Positions 10,236 through 20,401 of a DNA stretch of 64,000 bases are shown piece by piece. The stretch is from Neisseriaceae bacterium JH1-16 (GTDB lineage Bacteria > Pseudomonadota > Gammaproteobacteria > Burkholderiales > Chromobacteriaceae): positions 1 to 64,000 of the forward strand of contig JAPDNP010000007.1 in NCBI GenBank assembly GCA_025989215.1. Direction: 5' to 3'. The notes under the pieces were generated by a model, which did no database searches, had not been told where the DNA came from, and saw only the letters and a list, made by a program, of their open reading frames with translations. The first letter of the stretch is position 1; each line of letters starts with the position of its first letter. Made by a program: the position numbers and the translations under genes.

Positions 10236-11452
10236 TGCCCCCCGAAGTCTCGACCGCGGGTGACCTCACGGCCGCCCCCACGGGTCGGGTTGCTCGAAGC
10301 GGCAGGCGCACTCGGGGTAGCCGGCGCAGCCTCAGGCTGAGCGGCAGCCGGCGTAGCCGGAGCCGTCGGCAAACTGGCCCCCGGATTGGTCGCCTGGATC
10401 AGCTTGTCCAGCGGCAGATACAGCAGGTTGTTGCCGCCTTTCTGATCGACGACTACCTTGGTGGTACTGCTCATGATCTGTTGCATCATGTCGAAGTAGA
10501 GTCGGTCACGCGTAACCTTCGGAGCCTTGTTGTATTCGGGCAACACCTGCTTGAAGCGCGAGGCATCCCCCTCGGCATTGGCCACCACCTTCTGCTTGTA
10601 CCCCTGCGCCTCTTCCAGCAGACGCGCAGCGAAGCCCTTGGCCTTCGGAATCACCTCGTTCGCGTAGGCCAGACCCTCGTTGCGCAGCTTGTCCTTGTCT
10701 TGACCTGCCTTGATCGCATCGTCGAAGGCGGCCGAGACCTGCTCGGGCGGCTGCACGTCGTTGATGTTGACCTTGGCGATGCGCACCCCGACACCGTAGC
10801 GATCGAGAATGGACTGCATCAGCCTCTGGGTATTGGCGGCAAGCTGGGCCCGACCTTCGTTGAGCACGAAGTCGACCTTGCTGCGCCCCACCTCCTCGCG
10901 GATCGCCGTTTCGGCGGCCTGCTTGACGATGTCCTTGGCGTCGCGATCATCGCTCGCGTTGTTGAACAAGAAGGCCTTCGGATCGATCACGTCGTACTGC
11001 ACCGACAGCTGCACGTCGATGATGTTCTGATCCTGAGTCAGCATCAGCGACTCTTCCGGCACCCGGTTCTTGGCGCTGCTGCGATAGCCGACCTCGATAC
11101 TGCGCACCTCGGTCAGGTTGACGATTTCGACCTTCTCGAACGGGTACGGCAGGTGCCACTGCAGACCGGACTCGGTGGTCCGATTGTAGCTACCCATGCG
11201 CAGTACCACGCCCTCCTCGCGAGCATCGACCACGTACAGGCCGCTGGCGAGCCAAATGGCCGCCACCACGCCGACGATGGTCAGCGCACCGCCCTTGAAG
11301 GCGAACTTGCTGTCGGGTTCGGGGGCACCGCCTCCAGCCGGCTTGGCGCCCAATAGGCGAGCCAACTTCTGATTCAGGCGGCGAAACAATTCATCGAGGT
11401 CCGGCGGTCCGTCATTATTCCGGCGTCCCCTGTTCGGATCATACTGCGACAT
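10232..11452 (-). CDS. hflK: HflK, FtsH-protease modulator
   Basis: Partner of HflC in the HflKC complex. The 406-residue product has a glycine/asparagine-rich cytoplasmic N-terminus, one membrane span (about residues 60-80), the SPFH domain with VDAREEGVVLRMG, and a proline/alanine-rich C-terminal tail. The ATG at 11450-11452 is preferred to a start 16 codons earlier, because MSQYDPNRG is the usual beginning and a purine-rich AGAGAGAAGA lies upstream. The gene overlaps the end of hflX by 14 bp, showing a tight hflX-hflK-hflC unit. Confidence 0.96.
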   Translation of the reverse strand: MSQYDPNRGRRNNDGPPDLDELFRRLNQKLARLLGAKPAGGGAPEPDSKFAFKGGALTIVGVVAAIWLASGLYVVDAREEGVVLRMGSYNRTTESGLQWHLPYPFEKVEIVNLTEVRSIEVGYRSSAKNRVPEESLMLTQDQNIIDVQLSVQYDVIDPKAFLFNNASDDRDAKDIVKQAAETAIREEVGRSKVDFVLNEGRAQLAANTQRLMQSILDRYGVGVRIAKVNINDVQPPEQVSAAFDDAIKAGQDKDKLRNEGLAYANEVIPKAKGFAARLLEEAQGYKQKVVANAEGDASRFKQVLPEYNKAPKVTRDRLYFDMMQQIMSSTTKVVVDQKGGNNLLYLPLDKLIQATNPGASLPTAPATPAAAQPEAAPATPSAPAASSNPTRGGGREVTRGRDFGGQ

Positions 11453-12575
11453 TGTTGTTGTTTTCTTCTCTCTGGGTTTCGGTTTGAAGGGCTTGCACAC
11501 GTTCGGCCAACGCTACACGCAAGAGTTCCAGGCCTTCACCAGTCAGTGCAGAAACTCGCACCCCAATTGCAACACCATTGGCATCACGCTCAATCGCAGG
11601 CGGCAAGCCTTTCAGGTCGGTTTTATTCCAGACCAGCAGCTGCGGAATCTCGTCGGCGCCGATTTCCTGCAGCACCAGATTGACCTCTTCGATCTGACGC
11701 TCGCGCGCCGGATTGGCCGAGTCGACCACGTGCAGCAGAAAGTCCGCCTGCACGGTCTCTTCGAGTGTGGCACGGAACGCCGCCACCAAGGTATGAGGCA
11801 GATCACGAATGAAACCGACCGTGTCCGACAGGACGACCGAAGCCGATTCGTTCAGGTAGAGCTTGCGGCTGGTGGTGTCGAGCGTGGCGAACAGCTGGTC
11901 GGCCGCATAGGCGCGCGCCTTGGTCAGGCTATTGAACAGGGTCGACTTGCCGGCATTGGTGTAACCCACGATCGACGCCGACACCAGCCCGGCCCTGTTT
12001 CGGCCGCGGCGTTGGGTCGTGCGCTGTTTCTGCACCGTCGCCAGACGATCCTTCAACATTTTGACGCGCTTGCCGAGCAAGCGGCGGTCGGTCTCCAGCT
12101 GGGTTTCACCCGGGCCGCGCAGCCCGATACCGCCCTTTTGCCGTTCCAAGTGGGTCCAGCCCCGCACCAGGCGGGTCGCCAGATGCGACAACTGTGCCAG
12201 CTCCACCTGCAGCTTGCCCTCGTGGCTGCGCGCACGCTGCGCGAAGATATCGAGGATCAGGCTGCGCCGGTCGATCACCCGGCACTGCAGTGCGCGTTCG
12301 AGGTTGCGCTCCTGCGCCGGCGACAAGGCGTGGTTGAACACCACCACGTTGGCCGAACCGGCCCGCACCGCGGCGGCAATCTCTTCGACCTTGCCCTTGC
12401 CGGCGAACAGCGCCGGATCGGGCCGGCTGCGCTTGCCTTCGACGATATCGGTCACATCGACGCCGGCACTACGGACCAGATCGGCGCACTCATCGATGCC
12501 GTCGCGAAAGTCCGGCTCGCCGAAGTCGAGGCAGACCAGAACGGCCTTATCACCTATGTCAGGACGATCAAACAC
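11439..12575 (-). CDS. hflX: GTPase HflX
   Basis: Ribosome-associated GTPase that splits stalled or heat-damaged 70S ribosomes. The 378-residue product has the N-terminal HflX domain, the glycine-rich linker segment GGIGLRGPGETQLE (about 145-158), and a G domain with P-loop GYTNAGKSTLFN, switch motif DTVGF and NKTD. The C-terminus ends in an Asn-rich stretch that runs into the hflK start. Two copies of the window-wide 10-mer are embedded (11502 and 12348), read as LAE and SAN. It follows hfq, as in most proteobacteria, with a terminator-like hairpin between them. Confidence 0.97.
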   Translation of the reverse strand: MFDRPDIGDKAVLVCLDFGEPDFRDGIDECADLVRSAGVDVTDIVEGKRSRPDPALFAGKGKVEEIAAAVRAGSANVVVFNHALSPAQERNLERALQCRVIDRRSLILDIFAQRARSHEGKLQVELAQLSHLATRLVRGWTHLERQKGGIGLRGPGETQLETDRRLLGKRVKMLKDRLATVQKQRTTQRRGRNRAGLVSASIVGYTNAGKSTLFNSLTKARAYAADQLFATLDTTSRKLYLNESASVVLSDTVGFIRDLPHTLVAAFRATLEETVQADFLLHVVDSANPARERQIEEVNLVLQEIGADEIPQLLVWNKTDLKGLPPAIERDANGVAIGVRVSALTGEGLELLRVALAERVQALQTETQREENNNNVAV

Positions 12576-12589
12576 CTGGAAAACCGAGC

Positions 12590-12644
12590 TGAGAAAAAAG
12601 GAAGGCTGATGTTGGCGAAACTGAACGTTTCACGAACATCAGCC
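12590..12644 (-). terminator. Terminator or attenuator between hfq and hflX
   Basis: GGCTGATGTT (12604-12613) pairs with AACATCAGCC (12635-12644), with a further GAAAC/GTTTC pairing inside. On the minus strand the stem is followed by TTCC and six T residues. It should end most hfq transcripts or reduce readthrough into hflX. Confidence 0.75.
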
Positions 12645-12658
12645 GGTTGGACGCAGAA

Positions 12659-12916
12659 TCAGGCGTCTTGCTGTTCCGGCTTTTGCACGCCGTGGTCATG
12701 CGGGATGCTGACCGGGCGGGCAGGCACGACGGTCGAGATCGCGTGCTTGTAAACCATCTGGGTCACGGTATTCTTCAGCAGTACCACGTACTGGTCGAAC
12801 GATTCGATCTGCCCTTGCAGCTTGATACCGTTCACCAGGTAAATCGACACCGGCACATGTTCTTTGCGCAGCGTGTTCAGAAACGGGTCTTGTAACATTT
12901 GCCCTTTGGAACTCAT
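12659..12916 (-). CDS. hfq: RNA chaperone Hfq
   Basis: Hexameric Sm-like RNA chaperone that anneals small RNAs to mRNAs. The 85-residue product has Sm1 ([19 protein letters not shown]) and Sm2 ([10 protein letters not shown]) motifs and a short C-terminal tail rich in His, Gln and Pro. The start is supported by GGAGA seven bases upstream. It heads the hfq-hflX-hflK-hflC cluster and is separated from der by about 90 bp that probably hold its promoter. Confidence 0.98.
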   Translation of the reverse strand: MSSKGQMLQDPFLNTLRKEHVPVSIYLVNGIKLQGQIESFDQYVVLLKNTVTQMVYKHAISTVVPARPVSIPHDHGVQKPEQQDA

Positions 12917-13005
12917 TCGTAATCTCCGATTAGGTGATTTTTAATAAAAATTGTTACCGACCGGCCTGCTCGCTTAGTTGTAGCAGAAAAAAAGTTGCCG
13001 GACTA

Positions 13006-14370
13006 TTATTTGCCGCGCCGCGCTCCCGGGCGATCGCCCGGACGCGGATTCCGTTCCTGATGGAACGGGTTCTCGCTGGTCTTGTACTGCACCCGCAACG
13101 GCGTACCTTGCAATTGGAACGCTTTACGGAAGGTATGTTCCAGATACCGGGTATAACTATCCGGAATCGCGTCGAGCGAGTTGCCGTGGATCACGATGAT
13201 CGGCGGGTTCATGCCCCCTTGGTGCGCATAACGCAGCTTCGGTCGCATCATGCCGTTACGCGGCGGTGCCTGGCGTTCGATCGCGGTCTGCAGCACCCGG
13301 GTCAACTTCGGCGTGGCCAACTTGGCCATTGCTGCACGGTACGCTTCATCGATCGACTTGAACAGGTCGGCCACCCCGCGCCCCTGCAGCGCCGAGATCT
13401 GATGGAATTTGGCAAACTCGAGGAAACCCAGCTTGCGGGCGATGTCGCGTTTGACCTTGTCCTTCTGCTCCTGGTCCAGATTGTCCCACTTGTTGACCGC
13501 CACGACCAGCGCACGCCCCGCCTCCAGCGCGAAACTGGCGATGGTCGCGTCCTGATCGGCGATATCCTGCTGCGCATCCAGCACCAGCACGGCGACGTTC
13601 GCATCCTCGATCGCCTGCATGGTCTTCACCACCGAGAACTTCTCGATCGCCTCGTCGACCTTGGTACGGCGACGCACACCAGCGGTATCGATGATGGTGT
13701 ACGGATGTCCTTCGCGTTCGAAATCGATGTAGATGCTGTCGCGAGTCGTACCCGGATGATCGAAGGCGATTACCCGCTCTTCGCCGAGGATGGCGTTGAC
13801 CAGCGTCGACTTACCGACGTTCGGCCGACCGATCACCGCGAATTTCGGATGCTTAACCTTCTCTTCCGGGTCTTCTTCCGGGAACGGTTCGAGCACCAGC
13901 TCGACCAGGTCGCGCACACCGTCGCCGTGCGCGGCGGAAACCGCCAGCGGATCGCCCAGGCCCAGTTCATAGAACTCGGCGGCGGCGATCGCCCGGTTCA
14001 TCCCCTCGGCCTTGTTGACCGCGAGAAACACCGGCCGACCGCTCTGGCGCAGCCGGTTGGCGATAATCTTGTCCTGCGGGGTGACGCCGTTGCGGCCGTC
14101 GACCAGGAAGATGATTGCGTCCGCCTCGTCGACCGCCTGCAGCGTCTGCTTGGCCATCTCGAACAGGATGCCCTCGTCGACCACCGGCTCGAAGCCGCCG
14201 GTGTCGACCACCAGATACGGCTTGCTGCCGACCCGGCCGTGACCGTAGTGACGGTCGCGGGTCAGACCGGGCTGATCCGCCACCAGCGCATCGCGGCTGC
14301 GGGTCAGGCGGTTGAAGAGGGTCGACTTACCGACGTTCGGTCGTCCGACCAAGGCAATAGTGGGTTTCAT
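13006..14370 (-). CDS. der: Ribosome-assembly GTPase Der (EngA)
   Basis: Essential double GTPase needed for 50S subunit maturation. The 454-residue product has two G domains in tandem, each with [10 protein letters not shown] (about residues 8 and 185), DTGG/DTAG switch motifs and NK-type guanine specificity motifs, followed by the KH-like C-terminal domain and a basic tail ([12 protein letters not shown]). It starts 9 bp after the bamB stop, so it is probably translated from the hisS-yfgM-bamB-der transcript. No strong ribosome site is seen. Confidence 0.98.
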   Translation of the reverse strand: MKPTIALVGRPNVGKSTLFNRLTRSRDALVADQPGLTRDRHYGHGRVGSKPYLVVDTGGFEPVVDEGILFEMAKQTLQAVDEADAIIFLVDGRNGVTPQDKIIANRLRQSGRPVFLAVNKAEGMNRAIAAAEFYELGLGDPLAVSAAHGDGVRDLVELVLEPFPEEDPEEKVKHPKFAVIGRPNVGKSTLVNAILGEERVIAFDHPGTTRDSIYIDFEREGHPYTIIDTAGVRRRTKVDEAIEKFSVVKTMQAIEDANVAVLVLDAQQDIADQDATIASFALEAGRALVVAVNKWDNLDQEQKDKVKRDIARKLGFLEFAKFHQISALQGRGVADLFKSIDEAYRAAMAKLATPKLTRVLQTAIERQAPPRNGMMRPKLRYAHQGGMNPPIIVIHGNSLDAIPDSYTRYLEHTFRKAFQLQGTPLRVQYKTSENPFHQERNPRPGDRPGARRGK

Positions 14371-14379
14371 TACTACAGC

Positions 14380-15525
14380 TTATCCCAAAGAAACGAGTGC
14401 GAGGCGACCACTGCTGCCCTGTAGCAGCGCGGTATCGCCAAGCGAAACAGGTTGAGCGGTCAGCGCATCGGTGCCGACCTTCTGGCGACCGACCAAACGG
14501 CCGTCTTCGCTATTGATCAGGTGGGCATAGCCTTCACCATCGACCACCAGCACGGTGTTACCGAGCACGGCCGGGCCGGACACGTTACGGTATTTCAGAT
14601 CGTCGAGCTTCCACAGATTGCGGCCGGTCGCACGGTCGAATGCCCAGACCGAACCATCGTCGGCAGTGGCATAGAGTCGACTACCGTCGACGGCCAGACC
14701 CTGGCTCGACGACAGATCGCGCGCCCACATCAGGTTGCCGCTACGGGCGTCGAAGCAGGCGACGCGCCCCTGGTAGGCCGCGGCGCAGATCTGACCGTGA
14801 TCGAACACCGGCCGGCTGACCACGTCGGTGACGCGCTCAAGCTCGGTGGCGCCGCGCGGGTTGGCAACCGCCACATCCCACAGCACATCGCCCGAGGTCG
14901 GGCGCAGCGCCTGCAGGTGGCCACCGGCCTGGCCGGACAGCAAGGCATCGTTGCCGACCGCGAGCAGCGAAGCGGTGTTACGGACGATCAGCTGCGGTAG
15001 CGTGCGCGACACCGACCACAGCTGCTTGCCGTCCTGCGGATCGAAACCGGTCAGGCGACCATCATTGGTACGCACCACCAGCACCTGACCGACCAGCACC
15101 GGCGCTTCCAGCGCGATGCTGGTCAGCGACTGCCGCCAGCGCACCTTGCCATTGCTGCGATCGATCGACAACAACGAGCCATCCTCGGCGCCGACGTAGA
15201 CGGAACCGTCGTCGACGGCAACGCCGCCGGTCAGTTCAGTCTTCTTCAGATCCCAGCGCGAGGTGGTACGGCCAGTCGTCGAGTCGAGCACCCGAATGGT
15301 GCCCTCGGCATTGGCGACGATCACGTTGCCGTTGCGGTACAGCGGCGTGAAACCACCATGGCTGGTATCGCCGATGTCCTCGCTCCACTTGACCGCCAGC
15401 TTCTGCTCGGACTTGATCGCGTGCAGCGGCGTCGGCTGATTGATCGGCTCGCCGCCGAACCAGCTAGCGCAGCCAGCCAGCAGGAAAGAGGAAAAGACGG
15501 CCGTAGCCAATAGCTTCATTCGCAT
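14380..15525 (-). CDS. bamB: Outer-membrane assembly lipoprotein BamB
   Basis: Lipoprotein of the BAM complex that helps fold beta-barrel outer-membrane proteins. The 381-residue product has a lipoprotein signal with lipobox LLAGC, then PQQ-like beta-propeller repeats (recurring WS.., G..Y..D..G.. patterns) through to the C-terminus. The ATG at 15525 is chosen over an upstream start because GGAG lies six bases before it and it follows the yfgM stop directly. Gene order hisS-yfgM-bamB-der is the classical one. Confidence 0.96.
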   Translation of the reverse strand: MRMKLLATAVFSSFLLAGCASWFGGEPINQPTPLHAIKSEQKLAVKWSEDIGDTSHGGFTPLYRNGNVIVANAEGTIRVLDSTTGRTTSRWDLKKTELTGGVAVDDGSVYVGAEDGSLLSIDRSNGKVRWRQSLTSIALEAPVLVGQVLVVRTNDGRLTGFDPQDGKQLWSVSRTLPQLIVRNTASLLAVGNDALLSGQAGGHLQALRPTSGDVLWDVAVANPRGATELERVTDVVSRPVFDHGQICAAAYQGRVACFDARSGNLMWARDLSSSQGLAVDGSRLYATADDGSVWAFDRATGRNLWKLDDLKYRNVSGPAVLGNTVLVVDGEGYAHLINSEDGRLVGRQKVGTDALTAQPVSLGDTALLQGSSGRLALVSLG

Positions 15526-15526
15526 A

Positions 15527-16156
15527 TCAGGCTCCCAGCGCATCGAGTTTGGTTTGGATCAGCTGACGGTTCGGCGAATCACCGACCAGCTTGGCCAATG
15601 CCGTCTTGTACGCCTCGCGAGCCGCCTTCGCATCGCCCTTGGCCTGGTATACGTCGCCCTTCAGATCGAGGAACAGCGCGTCGAACGACGCAGCATGTTC
15701 GACTTCGAGCTCGGCAATCGCCGCATCGTAGCGCTTCTCGTCGAGCAGCACGCCGGCGTAGCGCAGCTGCGCCACCGCCTTCACCGCCGGCTCCTTGCTG
15801 GTATCGACCACCCACTTGAGTTGGGTCTTGGCCGTGGCCAGATCGTTCTTGTCGAACGCCACGCGCGCCGCCAACAGGGCACCACGAGTTGCATAGGCCG
15901 TCGACGAGTAGTCGGCGACCAGCGCGACCTGCACCGGCTTGAGCTTGGCGAGATCGCCCTGCTGGGCAGCCTGCTCGAGCTGGCTGTACAGCACCGCCGC
16001 CTTGGCTTCCTGCTTCTGCTGGTAAGACTTCCAACCGATAAAGCCCGAGTAGCCCAAGGCACCTGCCAGCACCGCGCCGGCGATGTATTTGCCCCAGCTG
16101 CTCCAGAACGCCTTCAGTTCGTCGATCTGTTCTTGTTCCTGCAAGTCAAAAGCCAT
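15527..16156 (-). CDS. yfgM: YfgM-family ancillary translocon protein (TPR)
   Basis: Inner-membrane TPR protein that in E. coli associates with SecYEG and PpiD and helps hand over periplasmic clients. The 209-residue product has a cytoplasmic N-terminus starting MAFDLQEQEQIDELKAFW, one membrane span at about residues 24-44, and a periplasmic tetratricopeptide-like region. It lies between hisS and bamB and almost touches both (3 bp to the hisS stop, bamB ATG directly after). Function is transferred from the family; no divergence from it is visible. Confidence 0.92.
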   Translation of the reverse strand: MAFDLQEQEQIDELKAFWSSWGKYIAGAVLAGALGYSGFIGWKSYQQKQEAKAAVLYSQLEQAAQQGDLAKLKPVQVALVADYSSTAYATRGALLAARVAFDKNDLATAKTQLKWVVDTSKEPAVKAVAQLRYAGVLLDEKRYDAAIAELEVEHAASFDALFLDLKGDVYQAKGDAKAAREAYKTALAKLVGDSPNRQLIQTKLDALGA

Positions 16157-16159
16157 GCC

Positions 16160-17440
16160 TTATTCCCCTTGGCGGTCGAGGTGACCTAACGTCGCGACCA
16201 GTTCGCCCAGCGCGACGGTTTGCTGCGCGGCATCGCCACGCAGCGGCTTGAGCGCTGCCTGACCCGACGCGATCTCGTTTTCACCGACGATCACGGCATA
16301 GCGTGCGCCACTGCCGTCGGCCTTTTTCATCTGCGACTTGAAACTGCCCTCGCCCAGGTGCTGCACCACCGAGTAACCCGCCTCGCGCAGCTGTTTGGCC
16401 AGTTGCAGCCCGTACAGCGGCGCACCAGTGCCCTGCTGCACCAGGTAGACGTCGACGCTGCGTTGCGCCGGCAGCAGGTTTTTCTCCTGCAACAGCAGCA
16501 GCACCCGCTCCATGCCCATGCCGAAGCCGATGCCGGGCGCCGGCTTGCCGCCGAGCTGCTCGATCAGACCGTCGTAACGGCCGCCGGCGCAGACGGTGCC
16601 CTGTGCGCCCAGCTCGGTGGTCACCCACTCGAATACCGACTGGTTGTAGTAGTCGAGTCCGCGCACCAGACGCGGATTCTCCACGTAGTCGATGCCCAGC
16701 GCGGCGATCATCGCCTTCCAGCCCTCGTAGTGGGCGCGCGACTCGTCACCGAGGTAGTCGTACAACCGCGGCGCGGCATTGGCCATTTCCTGCAGCGCCG
16801 GGTTCTTGGTATCGAGCACGCGCAGCGGATTGCTGTACATGCGGCGCTTGCCATCCTCGTCGAGGATGTCGGCGTTGGCTTCCAGGTGCTTGATCAGCGC
16901 CTCGCGGTGCGCGGCGCGCTCTTCTTTGTTGCCCAGCGTATTGATCTCGAGGCGCACGTACTGGGCAATGCCCAGGCGCTTCCACAGATCGGCGGTCATC
17001 AGGATGATTTCCGCATCAACGTCCGGACCGGCGAAACCAAGAGCCTCGATACCGATCTGGTGGAACTGGCGGTAGCGGCCCTTCTGCGGGCGTTCGTGGC
17101 GGAACATCGGGCCCATGTACCAGACCTTCTGCGTGGCGTTGTAGAGCAGGTTGTGCTCGACCACCGCGCGCAGCGTGCCTGCGGTGCCCTCCGGACGCAG
17201 CGTCAGGCTGTCGCCGTTCAGGCTGTCGACGAAGCTGTACATTTCCTTCTCGACGATGTCGGTCACCTCGCCGATCGAGCGAACGAACAGCGGCGTGGTC
17301 TCGACGATCGGGGTGCGGATGTTCTGGTAGCCGTAATCGGCGAGCAGTTCGCGCAGCACGCCTTCAAAGTATTCCCACTGGTGCGAATCGGCCGGCAACA
17401 CATCGTTCATGCCTTTGATCGCCTGGAGTTTCTGTGCCAT
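16160..17440 (-). CDS. hisS: Histidine--tRNA ligase
   Basis: Class II aminoacyl-tRNA synthetase charging tRNA-His. The 426-residue product begins [16 protein letters not shown], with class II motif 2 ([19 protein letters not shown]), the HisRS A signature LVRGLDYYN, motif 3 ([15 protein letters not shown]) and the C-terminal anticodon-binding domain. The ATG at 17438-17440 is chosen because it gives the conserved N-terminus; the longer frame adds 13 unsupported residues. It is followed closely by yfgM and preceded by ispG with a 35-bp gap. Confidence 0.98.
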   Translation of the reverse strand: MAQKLQAIKGMNDVLPADSHQWEYFEGVLRELLADYGYQNIRTPIVETTPLFVRSIGEVTDIVEKEMYSFVDSLNGDSLTLRPEGTAGTLRAVVEHNLLYNATQKVWYMGPMFRHERPQKGRYRQFHQIGIEALGFAGPDVDAEIILMTADLWKRLGIAQYVRLEINTLGNKEERAAHREALIKHLEANADILDEDGKRRMYSNPLRVLDTKNPALQEMANAAPRLYDYLGDESRAHYEGWKAMIAALGIDYVENPRLVRGLDYYNQSVFEWVTTELGAQGTVCAGGRYDGLIEQLGGKPAPGIGFGMGMERVLLLLQEKNLLPAQRSVDVYLVQQGTGAPLYGLQLAKQLREAGYSVVQHLGEGSFKSQMKKADGSGARYAVIVGENEIASGQAALKPLRGDAAQQTVALGELVATLGHLDRQGE

Positions 17441-17475
17441 TGCTAGTCTTCTTGAATCTGCTGAGATTGACCGAA

Positions 17476-18756
17476 TCAAGCCAGCGGCTTGATCGGGATA
17501 GTCCGGGCCACGACTTCGCGGCGCTTTGCCCCGCCTTCGCAGTAACGGGTGTGCACATAGTCATCTACCAGTGCCAGGAATTCGGCGGCGATGTGCTCGC
17601 CCTTCAGGGTGACGGTCTTTTCCCCGTCCACGTATACGGGCGCCACCGGCACTTCACCGGTACCTGGCAGGCTGATGCCGATATCGGCGAGCTTGCTCTC
17701 ACCCGGGCCGTTGACCACGCAGCCCATCACCGCGACATTCAGGTCTTCGACGCCCGGATACTGCAGACGCCACACCGGCATCTGCTCGCGCAAATGGGTC
17801 TGGATGCTGTCGGCCAGTTCCTGGAAGAAGGTACTGGTCGTGCGACCGCAGCCCGGACAGGCGGTAACAAGCGGGGTGAAGCTGCGCAGGCCCATCGTCT
17901 GCAGGATTTCCTGCGCGACGATGATTTCCCTGGTGCGCGACTCGCCCGGCGCCGGCGTCAGCGAGATACGGATGGTGTCACCGATGCCTTCTTGCAGCAG
18001 CACCGACAGCGCCGCGGTCGAGGCGACGATGCCCTTCGAGCCCATGCCAGCCTCGGTCAGACCCAGGTGCAGCGGGAAATCGCAGCGGCCACCCAGGTCG
18101 CGGTAGACAGCGATCAGGTCCTGCACATGACTGACCTTGCAGGACAGAATGATCTTGTCGGCGGACAGCCCCAGTTCCATCGCCTTGTCGGCCGACTCCA
18201 GCGCCGACACGATCAGCGCCTCGCGCATGATCGCCGCCGGCGGCAGCGGGTTGGCCGAACGGTTGTTGGCGTCCATCAATCGCGCTGCCAGCTCCTGGTC
18301 GAGGCTGCCCCAGTTGACTCCGATGCGCACCGGCTTGTCATGGGTAATGGCTTGCTCGATCATGAAACCGAACTTGTCGTCGCGCTTGGCGCCTCGGCCA
18401 ACATTGCCCGGATTGATTCGGTACTTCGCCAAGGCCTTCGCCGCCGACGGATAATCGCGTAGCAAGCGGTCGCCGTTGAAATGGAAATCGCCGACCAGGG
18501 GCGTGTTGCAGCCCATATCGTCGAGACGCTGGCGGATCTCCGCCACCGACGCGGCCGCTTCCGGGCTATTGACGGTGATGCGGACCACTTCGGAGCCGGC
18601 ATCCGCCAGCTCCTTGACCTGCGCGGCGGTACCCGCCGCGTCTGCCGTATCGGTGTTGGTCATCGACTGCACCATCACCGGTGCGTCGGAGCCGACCTGC
18701 ACATGGCCGATCATTACCTGACGCGTCGCACGGCGAACCAACTTGTCGCTATCCAT
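17476..18756 (-). CDS. ispG: 4-hydroxy-3-methylbut-2-enyl-diphosphate synthase (IspG/GcpE)
   Basis: Iron-sulphur enzyme of the MEP isoprenoid pathway converting MEcPP to HMBPP. The 426-residue product has an N-terminal TIM-barrel ([20 protein letters not shown]) and the C-terminal [4Fe-4S] ligands in [10 protein letters not shown] and [11 protein letters not shown]. The length, slightly above E. coli IspG, fits the betaproteobacterial form with a small insertion before the cluster domain. It lies between rodZ and hisS, the usual order. One copy of the window-wide 10-mer is read here as SAN (18250). Confidence 0.98.
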   Translation of the reverse strand: MDSDKLVRRATRQVMIGHVQVGSDAPVMVQSMTNTDTADAAGTAAQVKELADAGSEVVRITVNSPEAAASVAEIRQRLDDMGCNTPLVGDFHFNGDRLLRDYPSAAKALAKYRINPGNVGRGAKRDDKFGFMIEQAITHDKPVRIGVNWGSLDQELAARLMDANNRSANPLPPAAIMREALIVSALESADKAMELGLSADKIILSCKVSHVQDLIAVYRDLGGRCDFPLHLGLTEAGMGSKGIVASTAALSVLLQEGIGDTIRISLTPAPGESRTREIIVAQEILQTMGLRSFTPLVTACPGCGRTTSTFFQELADSIQTHLREQMPVWRLQYPGVEDLNVAVMGCVVNGPGESKLADIGISLPGTGEVPVAPVYVDGEKTVTLKGEHIAAEFLALVDDYVHTRYCEGGAKRREVVARTIPIKPLA

Positions 18757-18783
18757 TTCTCGCTTGCTACCTGATCGTTGCGT

Positions 18784-19653
18784 TTACTTGAGTTTGACGT
18801 TGGCAGTGGTGCCGCGCGTCTTGCTCTTCAGATCGACCGGCTGGCCGTTGTAGCTCAGTTCGACGGCCGGGGCGTTACCGATGCGCACCGCAAACGGCGG
18901 CTTGCCGTTGACGCTCTTCTCGGTACCGGCGTTCAAGGTCTGGAACACCAGCTTCTTGCCGGTCGCGTCGACCACCGAAACCCAGGCATCGCCGCTGACC
19001 TTCAGCTTCACTTCGCCACCATCGCTGACGGCTTCAGCTGCCGGTGCACTGCTGGTCGCTTTCGCGGCGACGACCGGGGCGACAGCCGGAACGGCAGGCT
19101 TGGCCACCGGGGCCGGCGCTGCGCTCGGCGCCGAAGCGGCGGCGGCCGGGGCGGAGCTGGTCGCTTCAGCCGGGGCCGAAGCCTGCTCGGCCATCATCGG
19201 CGCCAGCTCGTTGCTGGCCGCCGGCTTCTCGGCATTCGACTTGCTCCACCACCAACCGGCACCGGCCAGGCCGACCACGACCAGCAAGCCCAGCACCACC
19301 AAGGGGCCGCGGCTGCGCGACGACTCGACCTCGCCCGGTTCGGGCTCGACCTCGTGGGCGAAGTTCTCGACCACCTTGGCCACCGACGGCACCCGCGATT
19401 CCAGTGCCGCCATCAGCGGCGCACTGTCGATATCGAGGAAGCGGGCGTAGTTGCGCACAAAGCCGCGCACGAAGGCCGGCCCCGGCAAGACATCGTAACT
19501 ATCGCTCTCGAGCGCTTCGAGCTGGCGGATCGACAGTTTCAATCGATCGGCCACATCCCCCAGACTCAACCCTGCCGCTTCCCGTGCTGCCTTGAGACGG
19601 GTGCCGACGCCGATCGGTTCCGGCGTTGTGCTCGGTACTTCGATGTTTTCCAT
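18784..19653 (-). CDS. rodZ: Cytoskeletal adaptor RodZ
   Basis: Inner-membrane protein linking MreB to the elongation machinery. The 289-residue product has a cytoplasmic helix-turn-helix Xre-like domain (about residues 18-85: LKAAREAAGLSLGDVADRLK), a single membrane span near 115-130, an Ala/Pro-rich linker, and the C-terminal DUF4115 domain (DAWVSVVDATGKKLVFQTL). The ATG at 19653 is used; an in-frame GTG at 19668 lies inside the end of pilF and is an alternative. Genes pilF-rodZ-ispG form one unit. Confidence 0.94.
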   Translation of the reverse strand: MENIEVPSTTPEPIGVGTRLKAAREAAGLSLGDVADRLKLSIRQLEALESDSYDVLPGPAFVRGFVRNYARFLDIDSAPLMAALESRVPSVAKVVENFAHEVEPEPGEVESSRSRGPLVVLGLLVVVGLAGAGWWWSKSNAEKPAASNELAPMMAEQASAPAEATSSAPAAAASAPSAAPAPVAKPAVPAVAPVVAAKATSSAPAAEAVSDGGEVKLKVSGDAWVSVVDATGKKLVFQTLNAGTEKSVNGKPPFAVRIGNAPAVELSYNGQPVDLKSKTRGTTANVKLK

Positions 19654-19657
19654 CGTT

Positions 19658-20401
19658 CTAAAGTCCACTTAACAGCTGTTGGGTCTCCCTGGCGTCGGGG
19701 AAACGGGACGTGAGTTGACCGACAAGCTGCCGTTCACGATCGGCATCGCCATTCAGGCGCGCGATCCCGACCCCCAGCAGCAGCGCATCGGCCGACAGCG
19801 GCGCCCCGGTGCTGGCCAGCCGGTCGAGGTAGAGCCTCGCCAACTTGCCATTCCCCTGTTCCAGATATAAGCGGGCCAGCTCCGTCAGCGCCCCGGCAAA
19901 ACCCGGGGCCGCCTGCAAAGCGGCCAGAAACTGATCGTTCGCTTCGGCCTTGCGGCCAAGCTTGGCCAAGCAGACGCCCAGATTCAGGCGGGCAGTCTGC
20001 GGTGATTCGTACAGCGGGTCGGCCAGCGCCCGCCGGAAATAAGAGAGCGACTCGTCCCCCCGTCCATGCTGACAGAGAAACCAGCCGTAATTGTTATTGG
20101 CCTCAGGGTTGCCCGGTGCGAGGCTCAGCGCGCGCTGGTAACTGCGCTCGGCATCGCCGTCCACTTTCAACTGTTGTAGCACGTTGGCCCGCATCAAATG
20201 ACCCGGCAAATAATCCGGATCGGCGGCGATCGCCTGGTCGGCCGAATCGAGCGCCACCTTCAGGTTGCCCGCCCGGCTGTACTCGACCGCCAGCTGCGTG
20301 CGGATCTGCGCCAACTCGTGCCCGACAGTGGCGGCCTGCGCCACCGTCGCAGACAGAACCACGAGCAGGCCGACGATCAACGCCGGCCGGCGCAGTCTCA
20401 G
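19658..20401 (-). CDS. pilF: Type IV pilus biogenesis lipoprotein-like TPR protein PilF/PilW
   Basis: TPR protein needed for secretin multimerisation and pilus stability in type IV pilus systems, which also serve DNA uptake. About 247 residues: a signal-like N-terminus [22 protein letters not shown], then TPR motifs ([44 protein letters not shown]). No lipobox Cys is present, unlike many relatives. No ATG precedes the signal peptide in frame. The best start is a CTG at 20401 overlapping the rlmN stop (CTGA), or a TTG at 20380 that would remove the basic n-region. Synteny rlmN-pilF-rodZ-ispG supports the call; the start is inference. Confidence 0.85.
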   Translation of the reverse strand: MRLRRPALIVGLLVVLSATVAQAATVGHELAQIRTQLAVEYSRAGNLKVALDSADQAIAADPDYLPGHLMRANVLQQLKVDGDAERSYQRALSLAPGNPEANNNYGWFLCQHGRGDESLSYFRRALADPLYESPQTARLNLGVCLAKLGRKAEANDQFLAALQAAPGFAGALTELARLYLEQGNGKLARLYLDRLASTGAPLSADALLLGVGIARLNGDADRERQLVGQLTSRFPDARETQQLLSGL

